Translations under genes and position numbers: made by a program
Notes under the pieces: model-generated
Seen by the model: the letters and a program-made list of their open reading frames with translations, nothing else
Database searches by the model: none
What the model was told of the DNA's origin: nothing
Part shown: piece after piece, positions 7,746 to 16,056 of the stretch
Numbering within the stretch: position 1 is the stretch's first letter
How the letters are laid out: the number at the start of each line of letters is the position of its first letter
Origin: Dictyobacter formicarum
GTDB taxonomy: Bacteria > Chloroflexota > Ktedonobacteria > Ktedonobacterales > Ktedonobacteraceae
Direction of reading: 5' to 3'
DNA: 64,000 bases
Assembly: GCF_016587435.1 (NCBI RefSeq)
Contig: NZ_BNJJ01000004.1
Location: 1 to 64,000, forward strand

Positions 7746-8549
7746 TCAGGTCAGTAGATAGCCACCATCTACTGTGAGCAGACTTCCTGTCATATAGCTG
7801 GCGGCGTCACTGGCGAGGAAGAGGACTGCTCTGGCAATATCATCGGGCAAGCCTAAGCGGCCGAGTGGAATTTGTTGCAGGAAATCGCTGTCATTCATAT
7901 CGGTGACGCCTGCTTTTGCCAGCGTTGCTGAGGAGACGGAAGAGGTGCCTGGTGTGATGATTTCTCCTGGCGCGATGGTGTTGACGTTGATGTTGTGAGG
8001 TGCTAATTCGAGGGCCAGTGTTTTGGTGAGGGCGATTATACCTCCTTTGGAGGCGTCATAGTGGCTTAAATACCGGGTTGGGGTCAGGCCATTGATCGAG
8101 GATATATTGATGATGCGGCCGCCACGTCCGGCTTTGATCATTTGTTGCGCTGCCTTCTGGGCGTAGAAGAATGCACCTTTCAGATTGATGTCCAGTACTT
8201 GATCCCATGCGGCTTCAGTCATTTCTAGTACGGATGAAAAAGGATAAATGCCGGCGTTGTTGACCAGGATATCCAGGCTGCCAGATGTTTCCACTGTTGT
8301 TTGGATGATGCCATCAATGCTATGTATCTCGCTGACATCGCCATAGATAGCTGTGGCCTGGCCGCCCTGGGTCTGGATTTCTCGTGCCGTCTCCTGGGCA
8401 GCCGCCGGATTGATGTCGACCAGTACAATGGTGGCCCCCGCTTCTGCGAGTCGCCGGGCACTGGCCTGTCCAATGCCGAGCGCGCCACCTGTGATCAGCG
8501 CAGTCTTTCCATGTAGATCAAACAGCCTGGCAATGCTTTGTTTTTCCAC
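7746..8549 (-). CDS. SDR-family oxidoreductase
   Basis: A classical short-chain dehydrogenase/reductase of 267 residues: TGGALGIG nucleotide-binding loop near the N-terminus, NNAGIY, catalytic Ser in INISSINGL, and YDASKGG (Tyr-x-x-x-Lys). The end (TGSLLTVDGGYLL) is typical of 3-oxoacyl-ACP-reductase-like members. The frame is open to an ATG at 8639, but the GTG at 8549 is preferred because AAAGGAAAA precedes it and because the extra 30 residues look unlike an SDR N-terminus. NAD(P)H-dependent oxidation or reduction of an alcohol or ketone is expected, with substrate unknown. No obvious operon partner. Confidence 0.9.
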   Translation of the reverse strand: MEKQSIARLFDLHGKTALITGGALGIGQASARRLAEAGATIVLVDINPAAAQETAREIQTQGGQATAIYGDVSEIHSIDGIIQTTVETSGSLDILVNNAGIYPFSSVLEMTEAAWDQVLDINLKGAFFYAQKAAQQMIKAGRGGRIINISSINGLTPTRYLSHYDASKGGIIALTKTLALELAPHNINVNTIAPGEIITPGTSSVSSATLAKAGVTDMNDSDFLQQIPLGRLGLPDDIARAVLFLASDAASYMTGSLLTVDGGYLLT

Positions 8550-8721
8550 CGTGTTTTCCTTTTCTAGCGTGTGCAGGTTAGCCAGGAAGGACCATGCGCA
8601 ACATGTTCTAGCATAGTGATTGTCTGTTGTAGTGTGCATGCGATTGTAGCTGCATGCACATTACAACCTCGGCAGATGCCAGGTGGCGAGGCAATCGCTT
8701 ATTGGCATATATGCTATCTGG

Positions 8722-9162
8722 CTAAGCTTTTCCGAAATCTGACCGCCGATAGGTTGCTGTAAAATCAAAACTATGTCCTATTGCAATCAACCATTGATCT
8801 TGTTCCTGGACTATGATGAGATTCATCAAACCATTTCTGGCTGGTAATGATTGCTCGGCTGGCGTCTGGTGCCCGGTCGTAGTCCAATGAACATCCACTG
8901 AGGCGCTGGTTGGAGTAATCCAGGTTATGCGTACATCTTTGATGGAAAGGATGGCATGCTTCAGCGTTGTTGTAAAGGGATGTTGGTGCAGCTGTTCTAT
9001 TTCAGCCCTGCCTCGCATCAACTGTCCTGAAACATCGGTAAATTCTCCGTCCTCGCGAAAGAGCTTTGCCAGATCCTTTTCATTATGACTATTCCATGCG
9101 TTTGCCAGTTTCTTAACAACTTGTTCGACAGCGGTTGTGTCGGTGGTAGCTTGATTTACCAT
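8722..9162 (-). CDS. SnoaL-like / SgcJ-type NTF2-fold protein
   Basis: A 146-residue cone-shaped alpha+beta barrel protein of the NTF2/SnoaL superfamily (DUF4440-like). The N-terminal helix AVEQVVKKLANAWNSHN, followed by LAKLFREDGEFTDVSG and MRGRAEIEQLH, is the typical beginning, and WTTTGHQ... WLIAIGHSFDF makes up the sheet. Start at the ATG at 9162, because GGGAGG lies just before it inside the longer frame. Members include polyketide-cyclase-like enzymes and many binding proteins. No specific role is inferred. Confidence 0.75.
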   Translation of the reverse strand: MVNQATTDTTAVEQVVKKLANAWNSHNEKDLAKLFREDGEFTDVSGQLMRGRAEIEQLHQHPFTTTLKHAILSIKDVRITWITPTSASVDVHWTTTGHQTPAEQSLPARNGLMNLIIVQEQDQWLIAIGHSFDFTATYRRSDFGKA

Positions 9163-9642
9163 AATGTGCCCTCCCATCAAGTGCGGACGTACTACGGTTG
9201 TTCAGAAAACATTTATTTATGTGCATGTAAAACAGTATACCCAATATTTATCGTCTGCACTAGCTGAAAAAGATAGGCTGTACACTCTTGAATATCTACA
9301 TTAACATATGTTAATGTAGTAACACTTACGCATGCTATGAAGTCCAGGAACGCTTTTCTTCCATCGATCCTTGGGTCAGGAATATATAGCATCGGTAATA
9401 TAAACATGATTTTCTTTTATAATGAATTTGTTGTATCTATTAATAAAGTGTTTCACCTTATATTATGGTGTATCGAATAACTCAGGAATAGTATACATAT
9501 TTTTCCATAGAATGTGTTTTTCACGTTATGTGTACGAAGTTGTTCGTTATAGAATGTATAAGGGGTATGTCATCTTAGAGTAAATGTGTTGTTTCGTTCC
9601 AGCACTAGATACCTTTTTTGGGTATAAAATAGGAATTTGTCG
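9163..9642. other. Intergenic region upstream of the pseudokinase gene
   Basis: AT-rich and without a credible gene. The frame at 9213-9407 (minus) lacks a ribosome-binding site. The notable element is the perfect palindrome at 9296-9319. Confidence 0.45.
9296..9319. promoter_or_regulatory. Perfect 24-base palindrome, operator-like
   Basis: CTACATTAACAT is followed by its exact complement without a spacer. AT-rich and fully symmetric, it looks like a binding site for a dimeric repressor such as a TetR or MarR-type protein. It sits 130 bases upstream of the SnoaL-like gene start and 320 bases before the kinase-like gene. Confidence 0.5.
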
Positions 9643-11337
9643 ATGGCCAATACTGTAATGCATGAAATCGCGTTTTCTTTTGATCAACCGGATTACGTTT
9701 TGAATCCTTTACTCAATCTCTTGCAGCAAAGGCTAAGACAGCCTCTAGCGACGAAAACATCAAGGGAGATAGTTGTTCGCAATGCGCTTACCGTTTTGAT
9801 TATTGATGCATACCAGGAGCGCGCCCAGTATATCGGTGGCCTGTTGACCGCTGTTGGATATCGGCCTGTTATCGTGTCCAATGAGCTCGATGCGTTTACC
9901 TCGTTTTTGCGTGGTAGCTGTCTTCCACTGGCTATCGTGCTCGGGCAAGAAGATGGATCGAATCGCTTGTTTGTGAATCGTCTGTTGCAGCAGATGGCGC
10001 AGCGCTATGATTGGGAGCCATTGATGATCCGTTTGCAGGATTCGCGTTCTGCTGCCTTCGGTTCTTCCTTATCGGGCGAGTTCTCTCCTCCCTCTGCTTC
10101 ACCTGGCGGCAAACCCTTGCAAGCTCGCACCCCTTATGCCAACACGACCAGACCTTTAAATAACCGCTCAGGCGAACAGAAAGAGAGCTATAGCCTGCCT
10201 GGTTGGCCAAATGTTAACGATATTCATTCCGCTGCTATTTCTCCTTTTAGCAGCGGCCCTTTGCCTAAAGGCTCGGCTTCTGCGCCAGCGCGTGGTTCTG
10301 TCTCACATGTCCCAACTCCTCCACCAGCGTCTCTTCCTGCTGTGGGTCCACAAAGTGATCAGGTTACTTCTCATTCCGGTGCTAAATTTCCTTCTATGCG
10401 TTCAGTATATACAGAGCCACCTATCTCCAGGGATCTGAAAAGTGAGCCTTATGCGAATAAGGCTGAGCAACTCAAGAAGGAAAAAGTGTATCTGGATGGG
10501 CAGAGTCTGGGGCGTTATCAGATTCGGACCCGTCTGGGCGGTAGCATGTATAGTGAGGTGTATCGTACCTATGATCGCTTGCGCGAGCAAGAGAGTGCGC
10601 TAAAAGCAATTCAGGTGGATATGGTACCGTTTTATGTAATGAAGGATTCTGTTGAGGAGGTTACTGTCTTTCAACAAGAGGCGGAGTTATTGGGTCCTCT
10701 GCAACATCCTCATATTTTGCCTGTGTTGAATTGCGGTAAGTCGTATATCAGTGGTACGAATTTTATTTATAAAAATATGCCTTTCTGTGCCGAAGGATCG
10801 CTGGCTAACTGGATACGTCGCTATGGAAGTGGGACTCCTTTTACATTGAAGGATGCTTTGCCTGTGATTCTTCAACTGGCCGATGCACTGCAGTTTGCCC
10901 ACAATTATCAGGTGACCTACCAGAACTTTAAGCTGACGAATATTCTCGTCCTGAACCAGAATAAGCGTATGGCAAAATTGGAAGTGGCTCTGGCCGATTT
11001 TTCTGTAGTTCAGGATGGATCATATTTCTCAAAGCAGCCCGAGGGTTTTCCTTACATGGCTCCAGAACGTTGGGATGGAGCGGTCGGCCCGGCTTCAGAT
11101 CAGTATGGCCTTGCCGCCATTACTTATGAGTTGTTGACCGGACGTCCTCCATTTCAGGGCAATGCTGAACATGTGATGAAGATTTTACATACCACAAAAT
11201 TCCCACCACCCCCTTCTACATTGAATCCTAAATTGCCTGTTTCTGTAAATGCGGTGTTGGCAACTGCCCTGGCGAAAAAGCCCTCAGAGCGCTTTGGCTC
11301 GGTGGCCTTGTTCGCACAGACCCTGCAGCGTTGCTGA
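9643..11337 (+). CDS. Receiver-like domain fused to a Ser/Thr pseudokinase
   Basis: A 564-residue fusion. Residues about 43-140 resemble a response-regulator receiver fold (VLIIDAYQERAQYI, LLTAVGYRPVIV, LAIVLGQED), but the phosphoacceptor Asp after the third strand is missing. A Pro/Ser-rich linker (150-285) leads to a protein-kinase domain (about 290-560). The glycine loop is LGGSMYSEV, and the ATP lysine is present (Lys321 in ALKAI). The HRD catalytic Asp is replaced by Asn428 in YQNFKLTN, and DFG reads DFS (452-454). APERWDG is kept. It should therefore be weak or dead as a kinase and may act as a scaffold or regulator. ATG at 9643 is chosen over TTG at 9637 because AGGA is better spaced. 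No transmembrane helix is seen. Confidence 0.8.
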   Translation: MANTVMHEIAFSFDQPDYVLNPLLNLLQQRLRQPLATKTSREIVVRNALTVLIIDAYQERAQYIGGLLTAVGYRPVIVSNELDAFTSFLRGSCLPLAIVLGQEDGSNRLFVNRLLQQMAQRYDWEPLMIRLQDSRSAAFGSSLSGEFSPPSASPGGKPLQARTPYANTTRPLNNRSGEQKESYSLPGWPNVNDIHSAAISPFSSGPLPKGSASAPARGSVSHVPTPPPASLPAVGPQSDQVTSHSGAKFPSMRSVYTEPPISRDLKSEPYANKAEQLKKEKVYLDGQSLGRYQIRTRLGGSMYSEVYRTYDRLREQESALKAIQVDMVPFYVMKDSVEEVTVFQQEAELLGPLQHPHILPVLNCGKSYISGTNFIYKNMPFCAEGSLANWIRRYGSGTPFTLKDALPVILQLADALQFAHNYQVTYQNFKLTNILVLNQNKRMAKLEVALADFSVVQDGSYFSKQPEGFPYMAPERWDGAVGPASDQYGLAAITYELLTGRPPFQGNAEHVMKILHTTKFPPPPSTLNPKLPVSVNAVLATALAKKPSERFGSVALFAQTLQRC

Positions 11338-11365
11338 TTTCCTGGCCGTGCCAGCTATCCTTAGT

Positions 11366-11409
11366 ACTTTCACCATTCATCTAACAACAATAGAATGAAT
11401 GGTGAAAGT
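11366..11409. terminator. Hairpin after the pseudokinase gene
   Basis: ACTTTCACCATTCAT and its complement (15-base arms) surround a 14-base loop, 28 bases after the stop codon. There is no clear U-run, so terminator function is likely from position but unproven. Confidence 0.55.
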
Positions 11410-11623
11410 GATTCTCTATGTAATGGATATGTTTTTGCTGCTATCATCAATTGTTATTTTTGTTACACTTACGCATAAATTTGTTGACATCAATGTTAGA
11501 GAGTATCTGACTCCCATCATACGCGCCTTCTTACAGCATGAGCTCCCATACTTTGAGAGCTCAAAAACGCTTTTATGTGTTGGCGCATCGAGTGCGCATG
11601 CACCCACCCGTGCGGGGGCGACC

Positions 11624-11647
11624 AGACTCCCAGGGCCCTGGGAGTCT
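11624..11647. repeat. Perfect 24-base GC-rich palindrome
   Basis: AGACTCCCAGGG followed by its exact complement, centred on GGGCCC, no spacer. Confidence 0.8.
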
Positions 11648-11662
11648 AACATATTCTTAACA

Positions 11663-11700
11663 AAAAGAGCGGGTGTCCCTTTCGGGACACCCGCTCTTTT
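11663..11700. terminator. Bidirectional terminator
   Basis: Arms of 17 bases (AAAAGAGCGGGTGTCCC and its complement) around TTTC. The GC stem with A/T tracts on both sides is a standard two-way intrinsic terminator between the pseudokinase gene and the converging HTH gene. Confidence 0.75.
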
Positions 11701-11754
11701 GATCAACTGCTTCATCGCATGAATCGTTGACCATACGTACGTACCTTGTGCAAA

Positions 11755-11949
11755 TCAGGCATGTGCCAGTTCAGTCTGACCTGACAGCAACTTGTTAAGG
11801 GTATCACGTTTGATGCGATAAGCCTGGCGTTCGTTCACATGTGGGAGAATGATTGCCTCTAGCGCACCCTGTTTAACCCAGCGGCGAACGGTGGTGTCGT
11901 CTACCCTTAGAATATTTGCAACTTCAGATACAGTTAATAGCTCGCTCAT
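11755..11949 (-). CDS. Excisionase/BldC-type MerR-fold DNA-binding protein
   Basis: A 64-residue protein that is nearly all a winged helix-turn-helix: LLTVSEVANILRVDDTTVRRWVKQGAL is the classic helix-turn-helix of the DNA-binding excisionase/MerR-like family, followed by a basic wing (YRIKRDTLNKLL). The size and architecture match small regulators such as BldC rather than phage excisionases; there is no integrase or phage gene nearby. ATG at 11949 is preceded by AAAGGAGA; the longer frame to 11997 lacks such a site. The inverted repeat at 11988-12003, about 40 bases upstream of the start, could be an autoregulatory site. Confidence 0.8.
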   Translation of the reverse strand: MSELLTVSEVANILRVDDTTVRRWVKQGALEAIILPHVNERQAYRIKRDTLNKLLSGQTELAHA

Positions 11950-11987
11950 GTGGTATGTCTCCTTTTCAAGTTTTCTACTATTTGAAT

Positions 11988-12003
11988 ACCGTTTCAAAAC
12001 GGT
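11988..12003. promoter_or_regulatory. Inverted repeat upstream of the MerR-type gene
   Basis: ACCGTTT and AAACGGT separated by CA, 39 bases before the start codon on the minus strand. Position and symmetry suit an operator for the small HTH protein itself. Confidence 0.4.
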
Positions 12004-12005
12004 GA

Positions 12006-12054
12006 TTTATTCATTAGCAGAAAAAATATTAAAAAATATCTGCTAATGAATAAA
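12006..12054. repeat. AT-rich hairpin (16-bp arms)
   Basis: TTTATTCATTAGCAGA and its exact complement flank a 17-base A/T loop. It lies in the promoter region of the small HTH gene, directly beside the shorter inverted repeat. Confidence 0.7.
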
Positions 12055-12552
12055 CTGTGTGGCATTTGTCTTTATATTGTATATCAAGTAATGACATTTG
12101 TAAAGGCCTATCTATGGAATTCAGAAAAATATATTGCTAAACGTCTTTATATCATTCGGTTTTTTATTACCATTATTCTGAACAATAACGGCGCTGATGG
12201 TGAAATTTCTTGTGTCCATCATTAGAATTAATAGTTTATGACCTCATATATATATACGTGTGAGTTGGGAAATAGGTGACGCGAATCACACAATCAAGCT
12301 ATTCTGGCTCGGCGGCTACGAGCTATAAAAGCGAGACGAGGCTATGCTGAATGTGACAGTTGAGGAGATATTCTTTATAGAATTATGATGTAAAGCAAAA
12401 TATTTTTATCGCGCTAGTATATAGAACATTATTTTTACCTTGAAGAAACCTTTTTTTGAGATTCTTTTGGATTTTTTGATTTGTTAGTGGGAATACTCCC
12501 ACTATAGTACTATCCGGGTGATAAAATTCCTGGTTTTGCCTTTTTTTGCTGG
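12055..12552. other. AT-rich intergenic region
   Basis: No gene seen. Contains GTGGGAATACTCCCAC, a 6-base-arm inverted repeat at 12487-12502, close to the 3' end of the converging membrane-protein gene. Confidence 0.4.
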
Positions 12553-13236
12553 CTAGAAGATGTTTGCAACGCGGCTAATTAAGACTGCTACGATCATAAA
12601 TGAAATGAGCCCTTCTAACATCATCAGTATCTTGGCTCGGCGACTGAGCGGGGCGGTGTCGGTTGGACTGAATGCGGTGGCTCCCGTAAAGGCGACAAAG
12701 AGATAATCGAAGAAATGTGTCTCCCAGGAAGCTCCATTGACCTGTTGCGGAAACAGGAAATCGCTAGCCTGATGATTGTTCTCATGCCGTTTGCGTGGGC
12801 CTCCGCCATCAATATTCCAGTACCACACCGCGAAGACGAGCACGTTGCTGATCCACAGCAAAGTTGCTGAACGTAGCAGTATAAAACCGTTGCTGAACGT
12901 TGATATTTTTGTGATGAGCGCTACCATTTCGATGATAAGGGCCAGCGTTACCACCCCCATTGCCGTCAGGCTGAGTGGCCGCGCTATGCGATGGGGAATC
13001 GCACGTCCGGTGACCCAGTATTGCCACATAGGAATGAGCAGAATGATTTCTATGACCAGCAGTGACCATTCCGGTCCCACTCTGAGCGTGGGTGGTAGAA
13101 AGAAATAGCAGATTCCTATCACAAGCAAGCTGAGCGAAACAAGCAGTTTTGGCACCTGCCCGATCAATTGATGTTCTTCTGCTATATGTTTTTGCTTTAT
13201 AGAGGACTCTAGCTCTGTCTTTTGTGGTTCCGTCAT
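12553..13236 (-). CDS. Membrane protein with degenerate ion-channel-like C-terminus
   Basis: A 227-residue integral membrane protein with about five hydrophobic segments (residues 30-50, 57-75, 85-110, 118-140, 200-225). The end (FFDYLFVAFTGATAFSPTD, then SRRAKILMMLEGLISFMIV) has the layout of a pore loop followed by a final helix as in DUF1345 and two-helix channel proteins, but no TVGYG-like selectivity filter. It is therefore called channel-like only. The start ATG at 13236 has a weak ribosome-binding site. It is transcribed divergently from the DUF3592-like gene. Confidence 0.6.
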   Translation of the reverse strand: MTEPQKTELESSIKQKHIAEEHQLIGQVPKLLVSLSLLVIGICYFFLPPTLRVGPEWSLLVIEIILLIPMWQYWVTGRAIPHRIARPLSLTAMGVVTLALIIEMVALITKISTFSNGFILLRSATLLWISNVLVFAVWYWNIDGGGPRKRHENNHQASDFLFPQQVNGASWETHFFDYLFVAFTGATAFSPTDTAPLSRRAKILMMLEGLISFMIVAVLISRVANIF

Positions 13237-13418
13237 TTTTTGCTGATCATTTCTTTCTATTTTATTACTCTTGCTTGAGATATTATAATTGTGACATGCT
13301 TGAAACGCAATTATGGATTCCGTTCACGTGAGTTCAGTTTTGCTCGCATGATTGAAGGCCTGGTATACAGTCAGTTGAGCTATCTGTTTTTTTGAGAAAG
13401 TAGATTATTATAATTTAT

Positions 13419-13973
13419 ATGCAGCAGAATATAGATGAGCAGCAATTCTATGGTAAGCGGAGAAAGCGGACTACTATTCGTAGGGCCTACCTCCTGCAGC
13501 GTTGGGCTTTCCGGGTCTACCTTGGCATTATCGCGTTGTTGTTGCTGTGCATTCTGGTAGGAGTGATTGGGATCAAAACGTCGTGGGGAGCCTTTATCGT
13601 CGATGGTTCGGTGCCCTGGAAATGGATTTTGCCCTGCGTCCTGGTAGTGGGTTTTTCGTTTATTTTTACAGATACCTTTATCCAGAATCAGGAAGAGGCA
13701 TGGTTTCGGTCTTATGGTACACAGATCATGGCTACGGTGGTGGCTTTTGATGAGGTGCATATCTGGCGCTGGCCACGCCGTTTCTTCTCCGGTGGTAGTG
13801 AATATCGACTCAAATTAGAGTGGACCTCTCCTCAAACTGGCAAAATTTATACTTTTTCTCGCCGTGTGCGCGATAGTAAGCTTCCTACCTCGGGCTCTCA
13901 AATTCCTGTGATTATTGATGCTGCCGATCCAACGTATTATTTACAAGAGGACTTTAAGCGCTCCTATTACTGA
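13419..13973 (+). CDS. DUF3592-like membrane protein
   Basis: A 184-residue protein with a basic N-terminus (KRRKRTTIRR), two transmembrane helices at about 30-52 and 65-85, and an extracytoplasmic or cytoplasmic beta-rich tail. The tail pattern (TQIMATVVAFDE..., YRLKLEWTSPQTGKIYTFS..., IPVIIDAADPTYY) is that of DUF3592 proteins: a conversion-type beta domain following membrane helices. Function unknown. No clear ribosome-binding site before the ATG at 13419, but this is the only in-frame start near the N-terminal basic stretch. Confidence 0.65.
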   Translation: MQQNIDEQQFYGKRRKRTTIRRAYLLQRWAFRVYLGIIALLLLCILVGVIGIKTSWGAFIVDGSVPWKWILPCVLVVGFSFIFTDTFIQNQEEAWFRSYGTQIMATVVAFDEVHIWRWPRRFFSGGSEYRLKLEWTSPQTGKIYTFSRRVRDSKLPTSGSQIPVIIDAADPTYYLQEDFKRSYY

Positions 13974-14330
13974 TCGCCATCCGGGTGGTACCTTCTCTTC
14001 ATTTAATGTTGTTTTAAGCAATCACTGCTAATCTGACCGTATATATCAATACAACTTATCTACGGCTTTCTATTGCTCTGTTTAGACAGCGTGCAATTGC
14101 TATACCTTTGCATTCTCAGCGCATGTTTTTTAGCGCCTTAGACGCTCAAAAAATGTTCTATATGTTGCAAAATGTGCTGCGCACATTTTGCAACATATAG
14201 AACAAAGCTCGGACGCGTCAGCGCCGCCTGCAAGCGAGGAACAAAGCCCTATGGGGAGTGGCCATCAGATACAATCTTATATCTTTTTTTGCGCAGTAAA
14301 CATATCTTTTCGGATTAGGAGTAATATAAA
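13974..14330. other. Intergenic region with a composite hairpin element
   Basis: No gene seen. Holds an imperfect AGCGCC-TTA-GACGCT stem followed by CAAAAAA (near 14132-14153), the long hairpin at 14154-14204, and a GC-rich tract (14207-14260). This order matches the cluster at 27990-28100. Confidence 0.5.
14154..14204. repeat. Long perfect hairpin (24-bp arms, GTGC-TGC-GCAC apex)
   Basis: Exact 24-base arms with loop TGC. The apex GTGC-NNN-GCAC is shared with hairpins at 23756-23810 and 28012-28070, although the rest of the arms is unrelated. Confidence 0.9.
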
Positions 14331-15029
14331 ATGTCTTTTGTTTCTTTTATGCAAGAAAACTACCATCTTTTTGTTGAGTTAAATGAGCATGCAGGTGTCG
14401 TTCCCTGGTTTGATACACTCATGATTTTTTGTGCTAATAATCTTATTTTCTGTTGGCCTATATTGATGCTGATGGCCTGGGGTCTACCCGCGAACTGGCG
14501 ACGGCGCGCTTTGTCGCCTGCAAGTGAGGTTTTGATTCAGGAGCGTCGTTCTGCTGTACTCTGGACGGCGATTGCTTGCCTGGTTGCTTATGCGATCAAC
14601 CTTACTGTTGAGCAGTTTATTAATGAGCCGCGCCCTTTTGTTAGCCATCATGTTCACTTGCTAGTTGCTCATGCGGCCGATGGCTCATTCCCTAGTGATC
14701 ATACCGCCTGGTCCTTTGCAGTGGTTGGCATGCTGGCGCTCAGTTTGTTTTCCTGGCTGAAGCTTGCTCCGGCCAGCAATCTGACCGGCAAAGGACGAAT
14801 TCTAGGGTTGACTCCTAAATTTTTTGCTGTTTTGTTGCTGGTTGCGCTGGCTATGGCATGTATCATTGGCATTGCTCGCGTTTTTGTCGGTGTGCATTAT
14901 CCAGGAGATATTGTTGGTGGAGCGGTCAGCGGTCTGTGCGCGTCTGCCCTGGTTACTGCTTTGCGCCGCTGGTTGCATAATCCTACCGAGAGAGTGCTGT
15001 CGTTTGTCCAGCGTATACGCCTGGCATAA
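14331..15029 (+). CDS. PAP2-family phosphatase, undecaprenyl-diphosphatase-like
   Basis: A 232-residue, about six-helix membrane protein with the three PAP2 motifs: EQFINEPRP (motif 1, with a Glu in place of the usual first Lys), PSDHTAWSF (motif 2, catalytic-site His) and ARVFVGVHYPGDI (motif 3, nucleophile His and Asp). This is the BcrC type, which recycles undecaprenyl pyrophosphate at the outer face of the membrane for peptidoglycan synthesis, though other lipid phosphates are possible. Preceded by AGGAGTAATATAAA before the ATG at 14331 and followed by a strong terminator. Confidence 0.85.
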   Translation: MSFVSFMQENYHLFVELNEHAGVVPWFDTLMIFCANNLIFCWPILMLMAWGLPANWRRRALSPASEVLIQERRSAVLWTAIACLVAYAINLTVEQFINEPRPFVSHHVHLLVAHAADGSFPSDHTAWSFAVVGMLALSLFSWLKLAPASNLTGKGRILGLTPKFFAVLLLVALAMACIIGIARVFVGVHYPGDIVGGAVSGLCASALVTALRRWLHNPTERVLSFVQRIRLA

Positions 15030-15060
15030 TATAATTTCAGCCATGGACGACTCATCAGCG

Positions 15061-15109
15061 GGAGCAGTTGCACAGAGCATAGAAAAAGTGCAACTGCTCC
15101 GCTTTTTTT
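15061..15109 (+). terminator. Intrinsic terminator of the PAP2 gene
   Basis: GGAGCAGTTGCAC and its complement (13-base arms) with a 14-base loop, followed by GCTTTTTTT. Confidence 0.85.
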
Positions 15110-15117
15110 AATAGATT

Positions 15118-15250
15118 TTATGCATCGAGTGTTTTAACCATCGTATAATAGTGAGAGCCAGGTGGATAATCCTCGACGACACCTACAACAATATAGCCAT
15201 GGCGCTCATAGAAAGTTCTGGCCTGGGAGGACGCTGCCCGTTTCCCTGCG
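15118..15250 (-). pseudogene. C-terminal remnant of a GNAT acetyltransferase
   Basis: Reading the minus strand up to the stop at 15118 gives about 43 codons: SSQARTFYERHGYIVVG, then VVEDYPPGSHYYTMVKTL. This matches the end of GNAT enzymes (the FQAR-FYE-GY turn and the EDYPPGHSYY tail). No start codon, ribosome-binding site or upstream GNAT part is present; homology stops abruptly in a T-rich stretch near 15250. It is best read as the leftover of a deleted gene. Confidence 0.6.
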
Positions 15251-15355
15251 ATCTTTTTTTTGTTTCTGGCGTTATTTACTACAGGACCTTGCTTTGTGGC
15301 AGGTTCTTGTCGTGATGATCAGGTGTTATGTAGAAAGTTGAGAGTGAAGTAAGTC

Positions 15356-15943
15356 ATGGCATACATAAAAGAAGCGTCTGTTTCCCGTTCTATTCTGGCT
15401 TTGCTGGGTATTGCACTGGCACTCTGTTTGTTTTCTAGCAGTAGCGCGGCTGCTTCGGTACCTAAAGCGACTCTGGTCTCCCATTTTTTCCCTTCTGGTG
15501 TTCGTGCTACTTCTGATTCGACAGCAGATTGTTGGGAAACGTCGCTGGCCGCTCCGCGTCAGGACTCCTGGCGTTGTACTGTGGGGAATATTATTTACGA
15601 TCCTTGCTTTAGCCTGGCCAGCCAGCCGAATTCCGTAATCTGCGATGCCAGTCCCGCTACGGATACACGTGGCTTGAAATTTAGCCTGGCCGGGAGTTTG
15701 CCGTTGACTACGGTGACCTCTGTTGATACTCAGCCCTGGGTGTTGCAACTGTCGGGTGGCGTGTACTGTACATTTGCGACTGGCGCTACCGGGCTGGTTG
15801 ATGATGAGCGTGTTGATTATGGCTGTACTAATAATACCGTTATTGCTGGCTTACCCAAACAAGGAACCATCTGGACCGCCAAAGTGGTCCCGCTGGGGCA
15901 GACCCATACGATTGTGACGACCGTCATTCACGCCTGGTTCTGA
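15356..15943 (+). CDS. Secreted protein of unknown function
   Basis: A 195-residue protein with a classical signal peptide: basic start, hydrophobic core ILALLGIALALCLF, and a likely cleavage after SSAAA near residue 33. The mature part (about 160 residues) contains six Cys (CWETS, WRCTV, DPCFS, VICDA, YCTFA, YGCTN), which could form three disulfides outside the cell, and looks beta-rich. No enzyme motif is recognised. Similar small secreted Cys-containing proteins occur in actinobacteria and Ktedonobacteria, but I cannot name the family. Ribosome-binding site weak (GAGAGTGAAG). Confidence 0.65.
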   Translation: MAYIKEASVSRSILALLGIALALCLFSSSSAAASVPKATLVSHFFPSGVRATSDSTADCWETSLAAPRQDSWRCTVGNIIYDPCFSLASQPNSVICDASPATDTRGLKFSLAGSLPLTTVTSVDTQPWVLQLSGGVYCTFATGATGLVDDERVDYGCTNNTVIAGLPKQGTIWTAKVVPLGQTHTIVTTVIHAWF

Positions 15944-16056
15944 TTGACAGCTCTGCTATTTATCTTGAATATGTTTCCATTATCTGAGAAGCACGCCGAA
16001 AGCTTTTATCGTGTGCTTCTCGATTGTTGTTATCATGTGCGAAAAAACAAGGAGCC

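Larger units (their letters stand above)
11338..11754. other. Intergenic region packed with inverted repeats
   Basis: No gene supported: frames in both strands here are made by the palindromes themselves. It holds hairpins at 11366-11409, 11624-11647 and 11663-11700, a GAGCTC pair near 11548-11574 followed by CAAAAA, and GTGCGCATGCAC at 11592-11603, pieces also found in other hairpin clusters of this window. Confidence 0.5.

Noticed and set aside
9213..9407. Minus-strand 64-codon ORF upstream of the kinase-like gene
   Set aside because: No start signals; overlaps the perfect palindrome; no domain.
11399..11722. Opposing ORFs in the gap after the pseudokinase gene
   Set aside because: Both frames run through palindromes and the bidirectional terminator; open by symmetry, not by coding selection.
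11755..11949. Prophage or integrative element excisionase
   Set aside because: HTH matches excisionase-type fold, but no integrase, att-like direct repeats or phage genes are visible; a BldC-like regulator fits better.
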